Below, in pieces: positions 58,130 to 64,000 of a stretch of 64,000 nt of DNA. Each line of letters opens with the position of its first letter. Position 1 is the stretch's first letter. Source of the DNA: Maratus speciosus (lineage: Eukaryota; Arthropoda; Arachnida; Araneae; Salticidae); contig OZ010791.1 in assembly GCA_963932465.1 (NCBI GenBank), positions 321,342,283 through 321,406,282 of the forward strand, written 5' to 3'. The notes beneath the pieces are model-generated. The model saw nothing but the letters and a program-made list of their open reading frames with translations, had not been told where the DNA came from and did no database searches. The translations under genes were made by a program, and so were the position numbers.

Positions 58130-59795
58130 TTTAAAACAACATGGTGTATGAGGCTAACGAGTGAACTTGGTCGAGACCTTAGTAATTCCTGTGCACATGC
58201 TCTCTCACATCGGAATCGGTTGATATATACAAGTGCGTTCGCAGGCAAAAAATCAGACTTTTCAAAATGTCACCCACATTAGAAATTGAAACTGCTATAT
58301 CTGAGCCATATTTTAAGATAAAGACCAATTTCTAATTTTTTTGCACCTCACTTAAAATATAATTTTTTATTTAATTTAATGGCCTCCATTTTGAAACAAG
58401 GTGGCTAATGAAGCTGGCCGACGAACTTGGTCGAGACATTACGATATACTATCCACATGCCTTCTTACATCGAAATAGGTTAATAAATACGCGTGTTATC
58501 ACATGACAAATATCACATCGTTTCAAAATGTCAGCCATGCTAGAAATTCAAAGTGCTATAATTCAACCATTTTTTAAGATATAGACGAAACAAAAATTTC
58601 TCCGGAATCTTTGTATCAAGGTCAAACACATAAAAAAAAATCTTTTTCATTTTTCAATTTTTTGATAACTTATTTAAAATTTAAATTTTTTTTTAATGGC
58701 AGCCCTTTTGACACAAGATGGCGAATGAAGTTGGCCAACGAACTCGATCGAGACATTGGTATGTACCATGTACACACCAAGTTACATCCAAATCGGTTCA
58801 TAAATATGCCTGTTATCGCGTGACAAAAATCAGGTCATTTCAAAATGTCAGCTACTATAGAAATTCAAAATGCTATAGATCAGCCATTTTTTTAGATATA
58901 GACGAAACAAAAACTGTTCCGGAATCTTTGTATTAAGGTCAAGCACATACAAAAAAAATCGTTTTCATTTTCCAATTTTTTGGTACCTCATTTTAAATTT
59001 TAAATTTTTAAAAAATTTTTAAATGGCCGCCATTTTCAAACAAGATGGCTAACGAACTCGGTCGAGACATTGGTACGTATTATGTATACACCAAGGTACA
59101 TCCAAATCGGTTCATAAATAGGCCTGTTATCGTGTGACAAAAATCAGGTCGTTTCAAAATGTAAGCCGAGCTAGAAATTCAGAGTGCTATAACTCAGCCA
59201 TTTTTTAAGATATAGATGAAACAAAAACTGCTCCGGAATCTTTGTATCAAGGTCAAACACATAAGAAAAAAATATTTATTAATTTTCAATTTTTCGGTAC
59301 CACATTTCAAATTTTAATTTTTTTATAAAAATTTAAATGGCCGCCATTTTGAAACAAGATGGCGGATGAAGCTGGCCAACGAACTCTATCGAGACATTGG
59401 TACGTATTACGTATACACCAAAGTACATCCAAATCGATTCATAAATACGCCTGTTATCGCGTGACAAAAACAGGTCGTTTCAAAATGTCAGCCAAGCTAG
59501 AAATTCAAAGTGCTATAACTCAGCTATTTTTTAAGATATAGACGAAACAAAAAATGCTCCGGAATCTTCGTATCAAGGTCAATCACATAAGAAAAAAATA
59601 TGTTTCAATTTTCAATTTTTTGGTACCACATTTCAAATTTTATTTATTTTTTTAATTTTAAATGGCCGTCATTTTGAAACAAGATGGCGGATGAAGCTGG
59701 CCAACGAACTCGGTCGAGGCATTGGTATGCACCATGTATACACGAAGTTACATCCAAATCGGTTCATAAATACGAGAGTTACATTGTGACAAAAA
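58130..59795. repeat. ~320 bp tandem array
   Basis: CAAGATGGC..ATGAAG recurs near 58713, 59040, 59357 and 59680, with diverged units near 58137 and 58397, so unit length is 316-327. Each unit carries CCAACGAACTCGGTCGAGAC, ACATCCAAATCGGTTCATAA, GTCAGCCAAGCTAGAAATTC and GAAACAAAAACTGCTCCGGA. The short frames found here (for example MADEAGQRTRSRHWY) are repeat translations and not genes. Confidence 0.8.
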
Positions 59796-59798
59796 TCA

Positions 59799-59799
59799 G

Positions 59800-59832
<33 letters not shown>

Positions 59833-59846
59833 CTATATATATATGG

Positions 59847-59908
<62 letters not shown>
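59799..59908. repeat. (TA)n microsatellite
   Basis: About 110 bases of TA repeats with a few interruptions (ACATA, ACTATA, GGATA, GTATA) directly ending the tandem array. Confidence 0.9.
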
Positions 59909-59910
<2 letters not shown>

Positions 59911-61199
59911 ACTCTTGAACGGAAGGTGGTTTCGGGGTCTGGGGGTCATGATCGATGAAAATATACCAAATTTTTTTTTAATCGCTTTCCTCCGAACGGC
60001 TGCAATAGGTAACTTTTTGTAATGAAAGCTACCTAATATACTACCTAAATATACTACCTAAATATACTACTAATATGCTACCTAAAACTACAAAACCCCT
60101 TAAAAACATCAATTTAATAACCATTAACTTAAATTAACGCAATCACAAATTTAAGAGCTTTAAACAAGTAAATAATCTACAAATCCTCAAAATTTTTTAT
60201 TGGAAAAGATTTAAGTTAAATACTTATGAAAATTCCTCACTTTCTTGGTCATAACCGCCTTTTGAGCATTTTTAGGCATTTTGCAAACTCAGATGAAAAT
60301 AAAATTTATTTTATGTGGGTGTCAGCTTAGATTCTGCCATTTATTCGTTTGCTTTGAACGCAAAAAACATTCAGCTATTAAAAAGTGATGTGAAAATGTA
60401 AAAAAATCGGACATTTTAGTTTCTATAATGAAAAGAACATAGGTCCCCGTATAAGGACCCAGGGACAGAAGAGGTTAAAATCCGAAATTTATTACTAAAA
60501 TTTTCATAACATTCCGTAATATTTCATTCATACTTCTATTTTTTTTTTTTTTTACAACTCAAATCAATTAACATTTTTCCTTAAAAATATAAGTCATATA
60601 TATAATATATAGTAATGCATTTCTTGAAAAAAATATTCACAATAAAATAAAAAAATCACAAACAATTTGTTACGAAAACGCAATGCCATTCTTCATTGGG
60701 TGTAACAGTAACAAATGTGTAGCATTTACAGCACACTCATGTCCAGAGCATTTGCAGCCCTAATTTACGCAGGACACGTGGCAACATTAATTACTACACA
60801 GATGGACAGAGGTAGTGATGGGCGATAACGAGATGTTTTTCTCGATTCTCTCGATTGTATGGACATCTCGATAGTTTTCGATTGTGTAAATATTTACTCG
60901 ATGACTGCAGTTTGCCAACTGCTTTTATACTTCATAAATTTATCAAGAATCGTCTGCAGGTGAACTGGAATGAGTCGGCGTTAATAAGGACTAAGTGGTT
61001 TCGACCTCTAGCGGGCCCTTCCTTTAGTCGGGGCCTCTAATTTATACGTAATCTTGTAATATGACATCTCGAACTGGCTTCCCTCTATATAAAACACTGT
61101 ATAGCAGGCGTGGTGTGCACGGACTATAAAATGTTGTAAAAAAATAATCTCGAACCGGATCCCTGGGGGGTGGTCAAGGTGAGGGGAGGAGCACAGCAG
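59909..61199. other. Unannotated stretch
   Basis: No gene was recognised. CAGAGGTAGTGATGGGCGAT near 60807 looks like a possible hAT end, and several CTCGAT words follow (60841-60905), but no partner end was found. Confidence 0.4.
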
Positions 61200-61920
61200 C
61201 AGCATAATAGGAATAAGTCGTCATGGGGCATTAGGCCTTTCCAACTATATGTCACATAGCACAAGAGGGATCTCGATCTGAATTTATAAAAATGCTCTCC
61301 CAGTCGGGGCAAAGTAGGGGGAGGGGCGCGGGAGGTGCATAACGTGGGTAAGTGGTCGCAGACCTTTCCGACAACATATCACAAGGGGGTCTCTGGTAAA
61401 TTTAGAAAAGTCACATGAAAGTTCCGGGCTAAATTTATAAAAATGGCCCCCGTGGGACAAAGTTGGGAGGAGAGGACCGCGGGAGGTGCATAAAATGAGT
61501 AAGTGGTCACAGACCTTTCCAACAATATGTCACATGAGGGGTCTCGGCTAAATTTAGAAAAATATCCCCATGGAGGCAAAGTGTGGGGGGGGGGCGGTTA
61601 CCGGAAGTGCATAACATCAATAAGTAGTCTCAGACCTTTTCAACGATATGTCACATGAGGGGTCTTGGCTAAATATAGAAAAGTACACCCGTGGGGGCAA
61701 AATGGGGAGGGTGGACACCGGAGGTGCATAATATCAATAAGTAGTCACAGACCTTTCCAACGATATGTCACATGAGGGGTCTTGGCTAAATTTAGAAAAG
61801 TTCCCCGTGGGGGGGGCAAAGTGGGGGGTGCATAACATGAATAAGTGGTCACAAGCCTTTCCAATATGTAACATGAGGAGTGTCAGCAAAATTTAGAACA
61901 AGTGGGTAAGTGTGATCACA
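61200..61920. repeat. G-rich tandem array, 103-148 bp units
   Basis: AGACCTTTCCAAC.ATATGTC with ACATGAGGGGTCT.GGCTAA, TTTAGAAAA and GTGGGGGCAAAGTGGGGAGG recurs near 61238, 61363, 61511, 61633, 61750 and 61853. Unit length varies because G runs and small segments differ. Confidence 0.7.
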
Positions 61921-62269
61921 GATCGCACAAAGGGTTTCGTTTAATATTCCTTTCAAAACACTTTTTCTTTTTGAAAAATCTGTTAGTTCCACATTTCGCA
62001 ACCAGGGGGTACACTCGATTCTAAACAAACATCTATCCGAACGAAAACCCGTTTTACATACTATCCGTTAATATATTAGTCGAGGGGATTGGGCCCATAG
62101 CACCCGAGATCAGTAGGCGCACCTGGCAGTAAAAAATGGAACTAAAATATGTAAGGCTATGGTGCATAATATGAAAGAAGGTTCAAGTGTCGGCAAAAGT
62201 TGGAAAATTTCTCCCCAGATTAAAAGGGTGGAGGTTAGAAAAATTACTTAAAATACACAAGTTAGAGCC
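61921..62269. other. Spacer between arrays
   Basis: A unique-looking stretch with GGGATTGGGCCCATAGCACC near 62087; nothing recognised. Confidence 0.4.
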
Positions 62270-63110
62270 CCGAGGGGTTAATTATTATATAAAACTTTTT
62301 AAAGATTTTATGATTTGTCTTGTGGTCTGAGGTATTCAACTATACGTATGTAAAATTTCATGTCTCCAACTTAATTAGGGGCTCTCTTAGAAATAATTGC
62401 TTCAAATACATGTGTGGTAGCTCAAAGAGTTAAACGTAAGACTTTTTCAAGATTTTATGATTTGTCGCTTGGCCTCAGGTGTTCTGCTATAAGTATGCAA
62501 AATTTAAAATCTCCAATTTAATTGGAGGCTCAGTTAGAAAGAATTGCTTAAAATACACGAGCTGGAGTTGAAAGGGTTAAACATAAAACTTTTTCAAAAT
62601 TTATTATTTGACGCGTAATCTGGGATGTTGAGCTATAAGTATGCAAAATTTCACGCCTCCAATCTAAATAGGGGTCACTTAGAAAGAATTGTTTAAAATA
62701 CACATGTGGGAGCCCAAAAGGTTAAATGTACGACTTTTTCAAAATTTTATGATTTGTCGTTTGATGTGAGGTATTCAGCTATATGCAAAACTTCACGCCT
62801 CCAATCTAATTAGAGGCTCACATAGAAAGAACTGTTTAAAATATACATGTGGGAGCCCAAAAGGTTAAATGTACGACTTTTTCAAAATTTTATGATTTGT
62901 CGTTTGATGTGAGGTATTCAGCTATATGCAAAACTTCACGTCTCCAATCTAATTAGAGGCTCACATAGAAAGAACTGTTTAAAATATACATGTGGGAGCC
63001 CAAAGGGTTAAATGTACGACTTTTTCAAAATTTTACGATTTGTCGTATGATGTGTGGTGTTCATCTATAAGTATGCAAAATTTCAAGTCTCCAACATGTA
63101 TAGTTTCTGA
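62270..63110. repeat. ~142 bp tandem array
   Basis: AAAGGGTTAAA.GTA.GACTTT with TTCAAAATTTTATGATTTGT, CTATAAGTATGCAAAATTTC, CTCCAATCTAATTAGAGGCT and AGAAAGAACTGTTTAAAATA recurs near 62274, 62427, 62573, 62718, 62859 and 63001. The units starting at 62718 and 62859 are almost identical, marking the most recent duplication. Confidence 0.75.
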
Positions 63111-63125
63111 GAACGAGCTCTGTGA

Positions 63126-63180
63126 CAGACAGACAGACGGACGGACGGACGGACAGACAGACAGACCGACAGAGGAGCGA
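63126..63180. repeat. GACA/GACG microsatellite
   Basis: ACAGACAGACAGACGGACGG and its continuation (GACGGACAGACAGAC) span about 50 bases at the end of the 142 bp array. The same motif ends repeat family A copies. Confidence 0.85.
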
Positions 63181-63227
63181 GACGAATAGGGTTTCGTCAG
63201 ATGAACGAAACTCTAAAAGTGCCCCGG

Positions 63228-64000
63228 TGGCAAAGTGGGGAAAGGGGCAGGTAGGTACATAATATGAATAAGTGGATTTTCTAATGATGTATCACATGAA
63301 GAGTATCGACAAAAGTTAGGAAAGTGCTCCACCCCCCCCCCACCCCAAGGGGCCAACTACCGCACTCCCCGGAATACAACCCAACTTTTTGAAATTTCAT
63401 GTATTATAAATAATACCGGGTGGCTTCGTAAAAAAATCCGATCTAAAATGATGAGAATGCAAAAAAGTTTGAAAACGAACCCCCCCCCCCCCTCACAGTG
63501 AGAGCAAAATTGGGGAGGGGGAGACGAAAGTCTCATAATATGAAAGAGTTATCCAAGAGCTTTCCTATGATATGTCACATGACGGGTTCAAAAAATGTCT
63601 GAAAATTGCTTCCCCGACCCCTCTCCCCAGTGGGTCCACTCTTTCGCCCCGGAATTGATGCAGCCCCCACTTTCAAAAATTTTATGTTTAATAAATAATA
63701 AATACCGGAAGACCCCATAAAAAAAATTCACATCTAAAATGCTATTTATCATAGAAATCGCTACGGTTTTAAAAATTTGTTCGCCCTTCCCCACCCCCAA
63801 AATTCAATTTTGGGAGAAGAAAGGTTCATAATATGAAAGAGTAGTCAGAAAGATTTCCGAAGATATATCACGAGAGGTTTCATAAAAGTTTGAAAATTGC
63901 ACCCCTGTGGGTCCACTCTCACGCCCCTTGAATACTCCCGGAATTCCCCCAACTCTTAATATTTTTATATTTAATAAGTATTATTTTTCTGAAGGCTCCG
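63228..64000. repeat. ~283 bp tandem array, runs off the window
   Basis: CATAATATGAA(TAAG/AGAG)T with GATATGTCACATGA.GGGTT, CCCC.GTGGGTCCACTCT and AATTTTATGTTTAATAAATA ATA recurs with anchors near 63395, 63678 and 63960. The first half of each unit is the same family as the shorter units at 61200-61920. C runs (63330-63340, 63481-63492) vary in length. Confidence 0.65.

Noticed and set aside
59669..60022. Open frames of 80 and 112 residues over the (TA)n run.
   Set aside because: They are translations of TA repeats and satellite units (YIYIYI runs), not genes.
57449..60478. Possible 3 kb piggyBac-like element enclosing the 320 bp array, from TTAACCCATTAAGGATTG to a reversed TTAACCTCTTCTGTCC.
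   Set aside because: Beyond TTAACC the two ends do not match each other, and no transposase was seen. TTAA is too common in this AT-rich DNA.
60807..60830. CAGAGGTAGTGATGGGCG as a hAT end.
   Set aside because: No matching inverted end or 8 bp duplication was found within several kilobases.
1..64000. CRISPR array or prokaryotic operon.
   Set aside because: The direct repeats are long tandem or dispersed eukaryotic types. No short regular repeat-spacer pattern, no ribosome binding site pattern and no bacterial genes are present.

Overview
The window is gene-poor, AT-rich eukaryotic DNA (introns, poly-A/T and poly-C tracts, (TA)n runs, no bacterial gene organisation). The mixture of Helitrons with CTAG ends, Tigger/pogo, mariner, hAT and Academ-type DNA transposons, Penelope-like elements with a GIY-YIG domain, and an APE-type LINE suggests an invertebrate, most likely an arthropod. 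A chelicerate would fit, but that is inference. I found no convincing intact host gene. Almost every recognisable coding segment belongs to a mobile element and most are broken.

Layout. 0-7 kb: a Helitron copy, a TTAA-flanked foldback MITE, a lone Helitron 3' end, and two Penelope-like 3' ends, one of them split by a Tigger-type MITE. 7-11.5 kb: nothing recognised. 11.5-15.5 kb: a Helitron candidate, a ~140 bp tandem repeat interrupted by a foldback mariner and its duplicated fragment, then two opposed mariner transposase tails. 16.4-18.9 kb: a 5'-truncated LINE on the minus strand. 20.5 kb: a hammerhead-ribozyme-like motif. 22.5-23.5 kb: two copies of one foldback MITE, the second carrying a smaller MITE. 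26-29.6 kb: palindrome-word clusters, zinc-finger-like relics and a second Tigger-type MITE. 30-36.5 kb: a weak host exon candidate and two copies of an unclassified repeat whose 174 bp internal unit is single in one copy and about fivefold in the other; a probable hAT MITE lies between. 38.3 kb: a foldback element.

The centrepiece is 39722-45367: a 5.65 kb DNA transposon with ~225-235 bp terminal inverted repeats and a 3 bp TTG target duplication. It holds one minus-strand gene with a FEN1/XPG-like (PIN) nuclease region and a C-terminal cysteine cluster. I assign it to the Academ superfamily, probably the lineage carrying an XPG domain. The gene is broken by three in-frame stops and three frame changes.

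45.5-48.5 kb: a ~3 kb minus-strand Helitron filled by a ~306 bp tandem array. 50.5-51.7 kb: a Tigger element with a transposase tail. 52-56 kb: a ~182 bp satellite array hit by a Helitron (exact empty site readable) and by a hAT element (8 bp duplication, transposase tail). 58-64 kb: several tandem arrays of 316-326, 100-150, ~142 and ~283 bp units, with (TA)n and GACA/GACG microsatellites.

The window therefore reads as layered transposon insertions, and several insertions can be ordered relative to one another.
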